A stretch of 10,446 bases of DNA, from positions 1-10,446 of the forward strand of contig JAISMQ010000295.1 in NCBI GenBank assembly GCA_031276685.1, read 5' to 3'. The stretch is from Treponema sp. GTDB lineage: Bacteria > Spirochaetota > Spirochaetia > Treponematales > Breznakiellaceae. Below the pieces are notes generated by a model that ran no database searches, was not told where the DNA came from, and saw nothing but the letters and a program-made list of their open reading frames with translations. Shown here piece after piece: positions 1-6,538 of this stretch (its first letter is position 1; every line of letters starts with the position of its first letter). Both the position numbers and the translations under genes were made by a program.

Positions 1-302
1 GCAAATTTGGTGTCTGTCACCCTTAGCGTAAAAACAGGGGGTTTTCCCAGAAGGCCCTGGCCGAGCGCTGTAACGCGGCCCATTCGTATATCAGGCAAAT
101 CGAGAGCGGGAGGGGGAAGCCTTCCTTCGCCTTTATCGGGAAACTTGTCGATGCTCTGGGCATTGAAGCCTACCAGTTGTTTTACGATGAAACGCAGGAC
201 AAAAACCCATCGCGGGCGGTGTATATAAAAGCGGTCAAAGCGGATTTTCTTGAAAACCTGACCCGTGAGATTGATACAGTCATTGAAAAATTGGAAAAGT
301 AA
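1..302 (+). pseudogene. XRE/Cro-type HTH regulator, frame-disrupted and cut by the window edge
   Basis: The frame closing with TAA at 300-302 encodes 91 residues from position 27. They start RKNRGFSQKALAERC and contain a classic XRE helix-turn-helix (FSQKALAERCNAAHSYI, then RQIESGRGKPS, then an LVDALGI helix). A charged tail follows, ending TVIEKLEK. Such proteins bind operator DNA as dimers. A TAG at 24-26 blocks this frame just before the HTH, and the first ATG, GTG or TTG in frame is a TTG at 177, after the whole HTH. The ORF as read therefore cannot make the domain. Another frame reads ANLVSVTL over positions 1-24, a plausible helix-1 fragment, so a small indel near 22-27 may have split one gene. 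The 3' part is AT-richer than the rest of the window (about 37% G+C over 241-300), which could mean separate ancestry. It converges on the transglutaminase gene with a 23-base gap. The HTH call is firm; pseudogene versus sequence error is open. Confidence 0.7.
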
Positions 303-325
303 GAGCCGTCCCCGGATTCTTTGCT

Positions 326-2518
326 TCATTCGGCACGGCGCACGCCGCCCGGCAGGAACCAGGCCAGCGGGGCCGCGATGAGGGCGAGGATCCGCCGCCA
401 CAGGGGGACGGCCCGGCGGTAGGCGGCCACGATCAGGGGCCAGGCGGCCTTTGCCTGGGCAAGATCCTCCTCCCCAAAGTCCGGCGCAAAGCGGGCGGCG
501 GTTTTCAGGCGGTACAGATCGTACAGGGGGCCGTTTTCGGGCAGCACGGGAACGGGCAGCATGCCTGCGGGCAGGGGGCCGCCAAGCTGTCTGTCAATTT
601 CCCGCGCCCATTCCGCCTCCGCGCTGTCCCGCGGACGCCGCAGCCCGGCCAGGCGGATCAGGCGGACGGCGCGGTTCCAAAGGGCCACGGCCTTTTTCCG
701 CTTCCCCCGCGCCAGGCAGCAGGCAAAAATGGGCCACAGGCGGAACAGGGCCGCGAACAGGGCAAGGGCGCAGGCAAGGGCAAGGGGCCAGTACCTCCGG
801 GCGGCCGCCGCAAGGCCCGCCCCCGTGGAAAAACGGGGGCCTTCCTCCGCTTCGCCCGGCCCCTCCCTGGCCCGCAGGGAATTCCGGTTGCCAAAAATCT
901 CCCACATAAGCAGTTCAAAGAGTTCCTGGGGCACCCCGGCGGAGATACGGAATTCCTCCCCTTCCGCCAGGTTGTCGGTCGTGGGGTCGTATTCGATCCA
1001 GCCGTAGCCGGGGAACCATACCTCTACCCAGGCGTGGGCCATGTCGGCGCGGACGGGGTAGTAGTCAAAGGTGTTGGTCGCGGGGTCCAGGAAAAACCCG
1101 GCCCCGATGCGGGCGGGGATACCCAGGGAGCGGAGCAGCAGGGCGCAGGAAAACGCAAAGTAGGAGCAGTAGCCCTTTTTCGAGGTAAAGAGAAAATGGC
1201 TTAACTGATCCCCGTCCGGGGCTATCCCGGCCCGCAGGCTGTAACGGTAGTCCCCGTATTTAAGCCACTCGTAGATTCCCTGTACCCGGTCCCAGTAGTT
1301 TTCCGTCCCCCCGCTTATCTGTTCCGCGTAGGCCCGGAGCCGTTCGTCGCCGCCGTATTCAGTGTAGATCCGGTATTCCGCCTCCCCCATGCCCAGAACC
1401 GGCGCGGAGGGGGGCCAGATCTCCAAATCGATAAGATCGATGGGGACAGCTTCGCTGGTAACGCTGCTTACCGCGTAAACCGAGCTAAAGGACGAGGCAT
1501 CCCAGCTTTCGTAGGGGATCACGCGGACGGGCTGGTTCATTCCAATAAAAGCCCGCGAATCGAAGTTTACCAGGTAGTATTCCTGGCCGGTGATCCGGAC
1601 ATCCCGCAGGTTTTCTGCGGCCTCCAGGGCGGGCAGGTTTAGGATCCGTTCCGGCAGGAATTCGGGGTGGTCCCGGCCGTCAAGGTCGTCAAGGCGGAAA
1701 AAACCCTGCCCCCGGTTGTAGCCGGACAGCACGTAACGGCGCAGCAGAATGTGATCGTCATCGGGATCCTTCTTCACGATCAGCACCAGGTCGTCGTTCA
1801 TGCTGATCTGGCTTTCCAGTTTGAGGAATTTTGAAAAGTCAAAGCTGAACAGGTTGGGGGCCAGGAGGCCGCCCCCCTGTTCGACCGCCTTTTCCTGCGA
1901 GGGTCTGATAAAGAACAGGCCCCCCAGGGCCACAAGGCAGAGCAGCAGCGCGGTGGCGGCGGTCCGTTCGGCCCGGCGCGGCTTGTATTCCGCCGGAACG
2001 GACCGGATAAGGGCGGCAAGCTCCAAAAACCCGATGGTTCCAAAGACGGCGATCATCACCACCGGCCAGCGGTACAGGCCGACGTTCCCGGTATGGGTAA
2101 AGGTGTAGATGCCAAGCAGGATCAGCAGATCCACCCCGCAGCTTGCCCTTAGAAAGCGGCGGGAAGCGGCGGCAAAGAAGCTGCTTAACGCGGTCCAGTA
2201 GTAGGGGATCAGGAAGACGAAGCTGTTACGGTCGTAGTCCAGGAGCAGGCTGTTCAGGCCGGAGGCCAGGCCCCCGGGGTTGAATGCCCCCGGCAGGCTG
2301 ATAAAGAACCGCAGAATCCAGGGCAGCGCGGCCAAAAGTCCGGCGCCCAACAGGCCCTTCCCCCGCCGGCCGGCGGCCCCAAGAAACGCGGGGGCCAGGA
2401 CGCCCGCCAGCAAAGCGGCGGCAAAGACCGGGAGATCCGCCATGTCCCCGGCCAGCAGCGCCACCTGGAACAGGATAAGGAACAGGGCGCCGGAACGCAG
2501 GACAAGGGCGGATCTCAC
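326..2518 (-). CDS. Membrane transglutaminase-like protein (TgpA/DUF3488 type)
   Basis: This 730-residue membrane protein carries a transglutaminase-like cysteine domain. About six hydrophobic segments fill residues 4-204 (clear ones at 4-24, 29-47, 56-73, 131-141, 152-171 and 186-204). A large extracytoplasmic-type region follows, and then a further transmembrane segment at about 576-603 with a cytoplasmic-type tail. The transglutaminase core shows GYCSYFAF with Cys451, MAHAWVEVWF with His495, and GWIEYDPT with Asp511. That is the full Cys-His-Asp triad in family order and spacing. The tail is arginine-rich and DUF4129-like. The start is a GTG at 2516-2518 whose GTGA overlaps the DUF58 stop, so translation is probably coupled. 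It is the last gene of the HDOD-MoxR-DUF58-transglutaminase operon. Family knowledge: Pseudomonas TgpA is an inner-membrane protein of this plan with a periplasmic catalytic domain. The substrate here is unknown; protease-like or crosslinking activity on envelope peptides is possible. Confidence 0.88.
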   Translation of the reverse strand: MRSALVLRSGALFLILFQVALLAGDMADLPVFAAALLAGVLAPAFLGAAGRRGKGLLGAGLLAALPWILRFFISLPGAFNPGGLASGLNSLLLDYDRNSFVFLIPYYWTALSSFFAAASRRFLRASCGVDLLILLGIYTFTHTGNVGLYRWPVVMIAVFGTIGFLELAALIRSVPAEYKPRRAERTAATALLLCLVALGGLFFIRPSQEKAVEQGGGLLAPNLFSFDFSKFLKLESQISMNDDLVLIVKKDPDDDHILLRRYVLSGYNRGQGFFRLDDLDGRDHPEFLPERILNLPALEAAENLRDVRITGQEYYLVNFDSRAFIGMNQPVRVIPYESWDASSFSSVYAVSSVTSEAVPIDLIDLEIWPPSAPVLGMGEAEYRIYTEYGGDERLRAYAEQISGGTENYWDRVQGIYEWLKYGDYRYSLRAGIAPDGDQLSHFLFTSKKGYCSYFAFSCALLLRSLGIPARIGAGFFLDPATNTFDYYPVRADMAHAWVEVWFPGYGWIEYDPTTDNLAEGEEFRISAGVPQELFELLMWEIFGNRNSLRAREGPGEAEEGPRFSTGAGLAAAARRYWPLALACALALFAALFRLWPIFACCLARGKRKKAVALWNRAVRLIRLAGLRRPRDSAEAEWAREIDRQLGGPLPAGMLPVPVLPENGPLYDLYRLKTAARFAPDFGEEDLAQAKAAWPLIVAAYRRAVPLWRRILALIAAPLAWFLPGGVRRAE

Positions 2519-3900
2519 AACGGCGCCCCCGTGGAGCGCTTTCCGGGGGCGGGGACGGTACCACTGACAGCGGTGCTGTCAGCGCCGCTGTCAGCATCGC
2601 TGACGACGCCGCTGATAGCATCGCTGACGGCGACTGCCAGGGCCCCCGCGCGGACGGCGTTCCGCGACCCGTAAAGCCGGGCGCAGGCCTCCGCGGCCTC
2701 CGCAAGCCGGCCCGGCCCGTTTTCCGCGTAGAGGAAAAAAATGTCGCAGGGCGCGGAGGGGGAAGGGCGGCGGCTGAGGAAGCGGTCCAGGGCGGCGGCC
2801 CCCGCGCTGGTCCGGGGCAGGGCCAGGATACAGGTCCCCCGGTCCGCGGCGGGAAGCTCCGGCGGGGGCCCGCCGGGACCCTTGCCCTTCCCCGCCGGGC
2901 CCGGAAGGGGCAGAGAGGCGGGCCAGGCCATCGCCCGGGCCAGATCCGGGCCGCCCCGGATCTCCCCGCCCGTATAGCCGGCCAGCACGTCCATGCCCCG
3001 GCCGGCAAGGTCCAGGCTCATCGCCAGGGCTTGGGCGCAGAGCATATCCACCGCCTCCCGCCCTGTTTCCGGCTTGTAAAGCGCCCCGTCGGTCTCCGTA
3101 TCGACCAGGACAAGGAGCCGCGAATGGGGCGGGGGCTCGCTCTCCCCTTCCCGGACAAACAGGGACTGGGCGGGGCCGTGGCTGTAGAGTTTCCAGTTGA
3201 TCCGGCGGGGATCGTCCCCCGGCGTGTAGGGCCGGTGGTCAATCATGTCGTCGTTGCGCAGGTAGCGGGGGCCGGAACGCTGTTCCTGGCCTCCGGGCCG
3301 GGGCTTTACCGGGACCGGGTCCTCCGCCGGGCGCGGGCTCGCCAGTATCCGGGCCTCCGGCTCCCGGCGCAGGGGCCAGGAAAAGGCAAAGATGTTAAAG
3401 GCGTCCACGACCCTTAGCTCGTCCTCTTTGGAATAGTAGGCCCCCCGCAGGGGGACGCTGAGCGGGTCGCCGGGCAGGCCGGGATCGAACAGATGCTCCA
3501 CCCGGCGGCCGTCTTTGGTTTCAAGGCAGACGCGGCAGCGGATCAGGATCCCCGGAATCCGGAAAAACCGGGCCTCCCCGGTACGGACCGCCTCCACCGC
3601 CATCCCCGCGGTAATTTCGCGGGGGCCCAGCTCCAGCCGCATGCGGGAAGCCCCGTTCCGGTGGACCAGGGCCATGACAAAGCCCAGGATCAGGCAGTAC
3701 AGCCAGACCGCCAGGAGAATCGCCCCCACCAGGCTCAGGGCCAGCTCCTGCCGCAGGCTTCCCGCCGCGAAGGCCGCGGCGGTAATGGCGAGGATAAAAA
3801 AACCCGCAGGGGACAGGCGCGCCAGGGGCAGCAGCGGCAGCCGGGGGGATTCCCCCGCCGGAGCGCCGCTAAACGGTTTTGATTCCCTCAATTCGGGCAA
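2515..3900 (-). CDS. DUF58 (vWA-like) membrane-anchored protein
   Basis: The gene encodes 461 residues if it starts at the TTG at 3898-3900. That start is preceded by GGGAG with 7 bases between. The open frame runs further upstream, but that part lies over the MoxR gene, is rich in Pro, Trp and Cys and looks like a shadow. Two hydrophobic helices lie at about 30-47 and 53-79. A beta-rich stretch follows, and then the DUF58 signature RPYTPGDDPRRINWK at 223-237. Next comes a von Willebrand factor A-like strand, LLVLVDTETDG. DUF58 proteins are partners of MoxR AAA+ ATPases and are thought to act as adaptors or metal-dependent assembly factors at the membrane; this is family knowledge. It overlaps MoxR by 32 bases and the transglutaminase gene by 4. 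The C-terminal ~30 residues are a low-complexity Ser/Asp/Ala/Val tail encoded by short DNA repeats. The exact start is uncertain: a TTG at 3889-3891 is an alternative. Confidence 0.85.
   Translation of the reverse strand: MPELRESKPFSGAPAGESPRLPLLPLARLSPAGFFILAITAAAFAAGSLRQELALSLVGAILLAVWLYCLILGFVMALVHRNGASRMRLELGPREITAGMAVEAVRTGEARFFRIPGILIRCRVCLETKDGRRVEHLFDPGLPGDPLSVPLRGAYYSKEDELRVVDAFNIFAFSWPLRREPEARILASPRPAEDPVPVKPRPGGQEQRSGPRYLRNDDMIDHRPYTPGDDPRRINWKLYSHGPAQSLFVREGESEPPPHSRLLVLVDTETDGALYKPETGREAVDMLCAQALAMSLDLAGRGMDVLAGYTGGEIRGGPDLARAMAWPASLPLPGPAGKGKGPGGPPPELPAADRGTCILALPRTSAGAAALDRFLSRRPSPSAPCDIFFLYAENGPGRLAEAAEACARLYGSRNAVRAGALAVAVSDAISGVVSDADSGADSTAVSGTVPAPGKRSTGAPL
2564..2631. repeat. 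Short tandem and inverted repeats in the 3' end of the DUF58 gene
   Basis: Two 24-base units lie head to tail at 2584-2607 and 2608-2631. Both begin GCCGCTG and share AGCATCGCTGACG. Just before them, CTGACAGC (2564-2571) and GCTGTCAG (2575-2582) form a perfect 8-bp inverted repeat with a 3-base loop. Read on the minus strand, the repeats encode the Ser-Asp-Ala-Val-Gly tail of the DUF58 protein. Such repeats can change length by replication slippage. The 24-base period keeps the reading frame. Confidence 0.8.
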
Positions 3901-4828
3901 GGCAGATCTCCCGGACAAGTTTGTCGGCCTGGGAACGGGGATCGCGCAGCTTGAGCCGGTGGCACAGCACCGGGGCGGCAAGGGCGGCAATGTCTTCGTC
4001 GGTGACGTAGGCCCTCCCGCGCAGCAGGGCCAGGGCGCGGGCCGCAGCCAGCAGGTGCAGCCCCGCGCGGGGGCTTGCCCCCAGCGTAAAACCCCGGTGG
4101 ATCCGGGTGTCCCGGACCAGGTCGGCAATGGCCTCCTTGAGTGCGGGGTGGCAGAAGACCCCCGCCGCCGCTTCCCGCGCAGCCATAAAATCCGCCGTAC
4201 CGCAGACAGGTTTAAGGGCCGCCAGGGCCTTTTCCTGGGGGTTTTCATCGAGAATCGAAAGTTCCGCCTCCCGGTCGGGGTAACCCAGGGAGAGGCGCAT
4301 CATAAAACGGTCAAGCTGGGCGCTGGGCAGCGGGAAGGTCCCCTCGCTCTCAACGGGGTTTTCCGTGGCAATAACGAAAAAAGGCTCCGGGGGCTTGTAG
4401 GTATGGGACCCGATGGTAACCTGCCGCTCCGCCATCACTTCCAGCAGGGCGGACTGGACCTTGGGCGCGGCCCGGTTGATCTCGTCGGCCAGCACGATAT
4501 TCGCCAGCACCGGGCCGGGGACAAAACGGAAATGGTGGGTGGCGGGGTCAAACACGTCAACCCCGGTAATGTCGTAGGGCAGCAGGTCCGGGGTAAACTG
4601 AATACGCTTAAAAACCAGGCCCTTTTTCCCGCCGTTGATAAGCCGGGCGAAGGTTTTGGCCACGGTGGTCTTCCCCAGCCCCGGATTATCCTCGATAAGC
4701 GCGTGACCCCCCGCAAGAACCGCCGCCGTCAGGAATTCCAGGAACTCCCCCTTTCCCCGGATAACCCGGGCGGCCCCTTCAACCAGAGCCGCCGCCGTCG
4801 CTATGGCGGATTCCGCAACGGCCCTGAT
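3869..4828 (-). CDS. MoxR-family AAA+ ATPase, apparent ATC start
   Basis: The gene encodes about 319 residues, the normal MoxR length, if translation begins at the ATC at 4826-4828. In that frame Walker A is EDNPGLGKTT (residues 46-55, Lys53), Walker B is IVLADE (Asp115, Glu116), sensor 1 is VIATENP (152-158), and LPSAQLDRF follows at 167-175. The C-terminal part holds the AAA+ lid with TLGASPRAG. MoxR ATPases are chaperone-like machines that work with DUF58/vWA proteins, matching the next gene. The first ATG, GTG or TTG in frame is a GTG at 4661-4663, which lies after Walker A and would give a dead protein. The ATC directly follows the TAA of the HDOD gene (TAAATC) and sits 6 bases after AGGGAG. 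Either a rare ATC start or a mutation or sequence error in a former ATG explains this. Identity is firm; the start is inferred. Confidence 0.85.
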   Translation of the reverse strand: MRAVAESAIATAAALVEGAARVIRGKGEFLEFLTAAVLAGGHALIEDNPGLGKTTVAKTFARLINGGKKGLVFKRIQFTPDLLPYDITGVDVFDPATHHFRFVPGPVLANIVLADEINRAAPKVQSALLEVMAERQVTIGSHTYKPPEPFFVIATENPVESEGTFPLPSAQLDRFMMRLSLGYPDREAELSILDENPQEKALAALKPVCGTADFMAAREAAAGVFCHPALKEAIADLVRDTRIHRGFTLGASPRAGLHLLAAARALALLRGRAYVTDEDIAALAAPVLCHRLKLRDPRSQADKLVREICLARIEGIKTV

Positions 4829-6322
4829 TTACTTCTCCCTGTCCCGGTTGAAGCCCAGGGCGAACTGCGCGATCATGCTGTCAATCTGGGTTTTCGATTT
4901 GATGCCGTAAGCTTCCAGCACCCCGATGTCGAACTGATCGTAGCTGACGTTTTTCTTTTCGTATTCGCAGAACATGTTCGCCAGGTACACCGCCTGGACC
5001 AGATCCCGGTATTTGGGATCCGCCGATTCAGGATCGTGGTGGAAGCGGATGGACATAACCAGGGGTTCTGGAAAATTCCACTTTTCCGCGATCAGGGCGC
5101 CTATTTCCGCATGGTTCAGCCCGGCGGAAAGGTCTTCGAAGGTGGACAGGGGCAGGCCCTTTTCCTGGCAGAAGTTGCGGATATTGTTCAGCAGGTCGGG
5201 GTGGACATTGGAAAAGACGATCTTCCCCATGTCGTGAAGAATACCGCTGACGTACACATCGTCCAGCAGGTTCTTTTCCCGCTTAAAATTCCTGACCAGG
5301 TTGTAGGCGTAAAAGGCCACCTTGTAGGAATGTTCCCACAGCGCCCTCTTTTCGGCCGTGTTGTCCCCCAGGATCTTCTGGGTCCCGTAGGAGTAGAGCA
5401 GGTTTCTAATGCCCCGGATGCCGACCATCTTAACCGCTTCCGCGATGGTATCCACCTTCTTCGCCAGCATGTACTGGGCGGAATTGACAATTTTTAACAG
5501 ATCCGCCGTCATCGCCGGATCCTGGGAGATATGCCGGGCAATGGCCCCCATATCCGACATGGGGTCGTTGATCATCTTCTGGATCACAAGAATATTTTCC
5601 GGGAACTGGGGCAGGGAGTTCACCTGGTCCACCACGGTCTTGGCAAGCAGCGAAAGGTTCTCCACGTGGGTCTTGTCCAGGGGGACGATAAGCCGGGCAA
5701 TCGTCTCCTTTTCCGAGGAAAGTATGTCGAAACAGTCCTCGTCAAGGCCCATTTTTTTAAGCATCAGAACCAGGATCACCAGGCCCAGGCCGGCGCCTTC
5801 CGAATTGTCCAGCACCTGGGAAAGTGCGTCTTCCAGCGAATTGTACTGCCGGGACCGGGCCAGCTTGTCGTGAATCCGGATAAGCTCGGTTTTGGTTACC
5901 GCCACATTGTTGCGGACTTCGATGTAGATGATGTTCTTCCGCACCTGGAGGATAAGTTTGACATAGAGTCCCTGTTCTTTCTGCATCTGCAAGTAATGGG
6001 CAATGTTGGAAAGGGTGGTGTCCTTAAAAGAGGCCATCCCCTCCTTGTACTGTACGGGATTGGTCAGGTCCAGGCCCTTTTCCATAAAGTAAACCCGCTT
6101 GGTATTGGCCTTTTTCGCGTTAACGGCCAGTTCCTGGACACAGTACACAATGTAATCTTTAAGTTTTTCCTGGTGGACTTCCCGTAAAAACAGGGCAAGC
6201 ACCTGTTCTATGTAGATCTCTATTTCGTGGGGCAGGGTAAAGGTAGTAATGGTGAGGGGCACCCCCGCCTGTATCGCCTTCCTTACCTTTGGTTCATCAA
6301 CAACCAGTTCCTGGGCTGCCAC
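4829..6322 (-). CDS. HDOD signalling protein with N-terminal GHKL-ATPase-like domain
   Basis: The protein has 497 residues in two halves. The N-terminal half resembles a histidine-kinase-type ATPase fold. It has an N-box-like ELAVNAKKANTKR (Glu64, Asn68) and a glycine box EGAGLGL at 175-181, but no DHp histidine region. The position where kinases often carry an Asp-Gly motif reads EVRNN at about 135-139, so ATP binding is uncertain. The C-terminal half (about 225-450) is HDOD, starting LPQFPENILVIQKMINDP. It keeps His331 (WEHS), His363-Asp364 (GILHDMGK), His404 (NHAEIG) and His428/His429 (RFHHD), which is the residue set of metal-binding HD domains. The start is a GTG at 6320-6322 with only a distant AAGG upstream. 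It is the first gene of the operon, and its stop abuts MoxR. I remember similar two-part proteins from treponemes. A signalling or regulatory role is likely; ligand and output are unknown. Confidence 0.82.
   Translation of the reverse strand: MAAQELVVDEPKVRKAIQAGVPLTITTFTLPHEIEIYIEQVLALFLREVHQEKLKDYIVYCVQELAVNAKKANTKRVYFMEKGLDLTNPVQYKEGMASFKDTTLSNIAHYLQMQKEQGLYVKLILQVRKNIIYIEVRNNVAVTKTELIRIHDKLARSRQYNSLEDALSQVLDNSEGAGLGLVILVLMLKKMGLDEDCFDILSSEKETIARLIVPLDKTHVENLSLLAKTVVDQVNSLPQFPENILVIQKMINDPMSDMGAIARHISQDPAMTADLLKIVNSAQYMLAKKVDTIAEAVKMVGIRGIRNLLYSYGTQKILGDNTAEKRALWEHSYKVAFYAYNLVRNFKREKNLLDDVYVSGILHDMGKIVFSNVHPDLLNNIRNFCQEKGLPLSTFEDLSAGLNHAEIGALIAEKWNFPEPLVMSIRFHHDPESADPKYRDLVQAVYLANMFCEYEKKNVSYDQFDIGVLEAYGIKSKTQIDSMIAQFALGFNRDREK
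4835..4840 (-). promoter_or_regulatory. Ribosome binding site for MoxR inside the HDOD 3' end
   Basis: AGGGAG on the minus strand lies 6 bases before the ATC at 4828-4826, with the HDOD stop TAA in between. This is ideal spacing. It is the main argument that translation re-initiates at the TAAATC junction even though ATC is a non-standard start. Confidence 0.55.
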
Positions 6323-6432
6323 TCTCTGCCATCCTTACCCGGTTTTTCACTATCGCCACATCTACGGCATATTCCATACGTCTGCGGGGCTCTGCCTTAC
6401 ATCGCCCGCAGGACGCCAAACATCTCCACCCT

Positions 6433-6462
6433 AGTATATCCAAAAGACCGGAAAGGAATCAA
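6433..6462 (-). promoter_or_regulatory. Sigma70-like promoter for the HDOD-MoxR-DUF58-transglutaminase operon
   Basis: On the minus strand, TTGATT (6462-6457) is followed after 18 bases by TATACT (6438-6433). The match to TTGACA/TATAAT is good and the spacer is acceptable. Transcription would begin near 6426, leaving a leader of about 104 bases before the GTG of the HDOD gene. This is the best promoter-like match I see in the gap. Confidence 0.55.
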
Positions 6463-6480
6463 TCACGCTTTTGGCGGGAA

Positions 6481-6497
6481 CGGCGTACAATACGCCG
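6481..6497. promoter_or_regulatory. Perfect dyad, possible operator
   Basis: CGGCGTA (6481-6487) and TACGCCG (6491-6497) are perfect inverted repeats around CAA. The dyad lies 19 bases upstream of the -35 box of the minus-strand operon and 41 bases before the plus-strand ATG. It also overlaps a TACAAT sequence. Its placement fits a repressor or activator site shared by the two divergent units. It could instead form a 7-bp RNA hairpin on the plus strand, followed 8 bases later by eight T, which is too far for an ordinary terminator. The binding protein is unknown. Confidence 0.4.
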
Positions 6498-6538
6498 GAA
6501 CAGGATTTTTTTTGAAAACATGCGGTAGAATACAGGCT

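Larger units (their letters stand above)
6323..6538. other. Divergent intergenic region between the two operons
   Basis: This 216-base gap separates the minus-strand HDOD operon from the plus-strand membrane-hydrolase operon. Read on the minus strand it contains the HDOD promoter (6433-6462) and a leader of about 100 bases. In the leader, CTGCGGG (6382-6388) and CCCGCAG (6405-6411) could pair around a 16-base loop. A perfect dyad lies at 6481-6497 and a T8 tract at about 6506-6513. Next to the plus-strand gene, TAGAAT (6526-6531) and TACAAT (6486-6491) resemble -10 boxes, but neither has a convincing -35 box at proper spacing, so no plus-strand promoter is called. Confidence 0.6.

Noticed and set aside
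7..228. 73-residue open frame at the left edge
   Set aside because: Beyond the first few codons it is out of frame with the recognisable HTH and yields an Arg/Pro/Ser-rich shadow product.
303..325. Terminator between the convergent XRE and transglutaminase genes
   Set aside because: Only a weak GCCG/CGGC pairing and no T-run could be found on either strand.
2226..3008. 260-residue open frame on the minus strand
   Set aside because: Out of frame across the DUF58/transglutaminase junction, and made mostly of Pro, Arg, Gly and Ala.
3901..4248. Long N-terminal extension of the DUF58 frame over MoxR
   Set aside because: The stretch codes for the conserved MoxR lid in another frame, and the extension has no helix or domain. 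The TTG at 3898-3900 with a good GGGAG is a better start.
3515..5497. 660-residue open frame on the plus strand
   Set aside because: It lies antisense to the DUF58, MoxR and HDOD genes, all with clear family motifs. Its product is Arg/Gln/Gly-rich with no domain, as expected for a shadow in GC-rich DNA.
6481..6513. Intrinsic terminator on the plus strand (hairpin plus T8)
   Set aside because: The stem is only 7 bp with a 3-base loop, and eight bases separate it from the T-run. No gene ends on this strand just before it.
6227..6538. Upstream extension of the hydrolase-like frame
   Set aside because: It overlaps the start of the HDOD gene and its promoter and is less GC-rich. The hydrophobic N-terminus begins naturally at the ATG at 6539.
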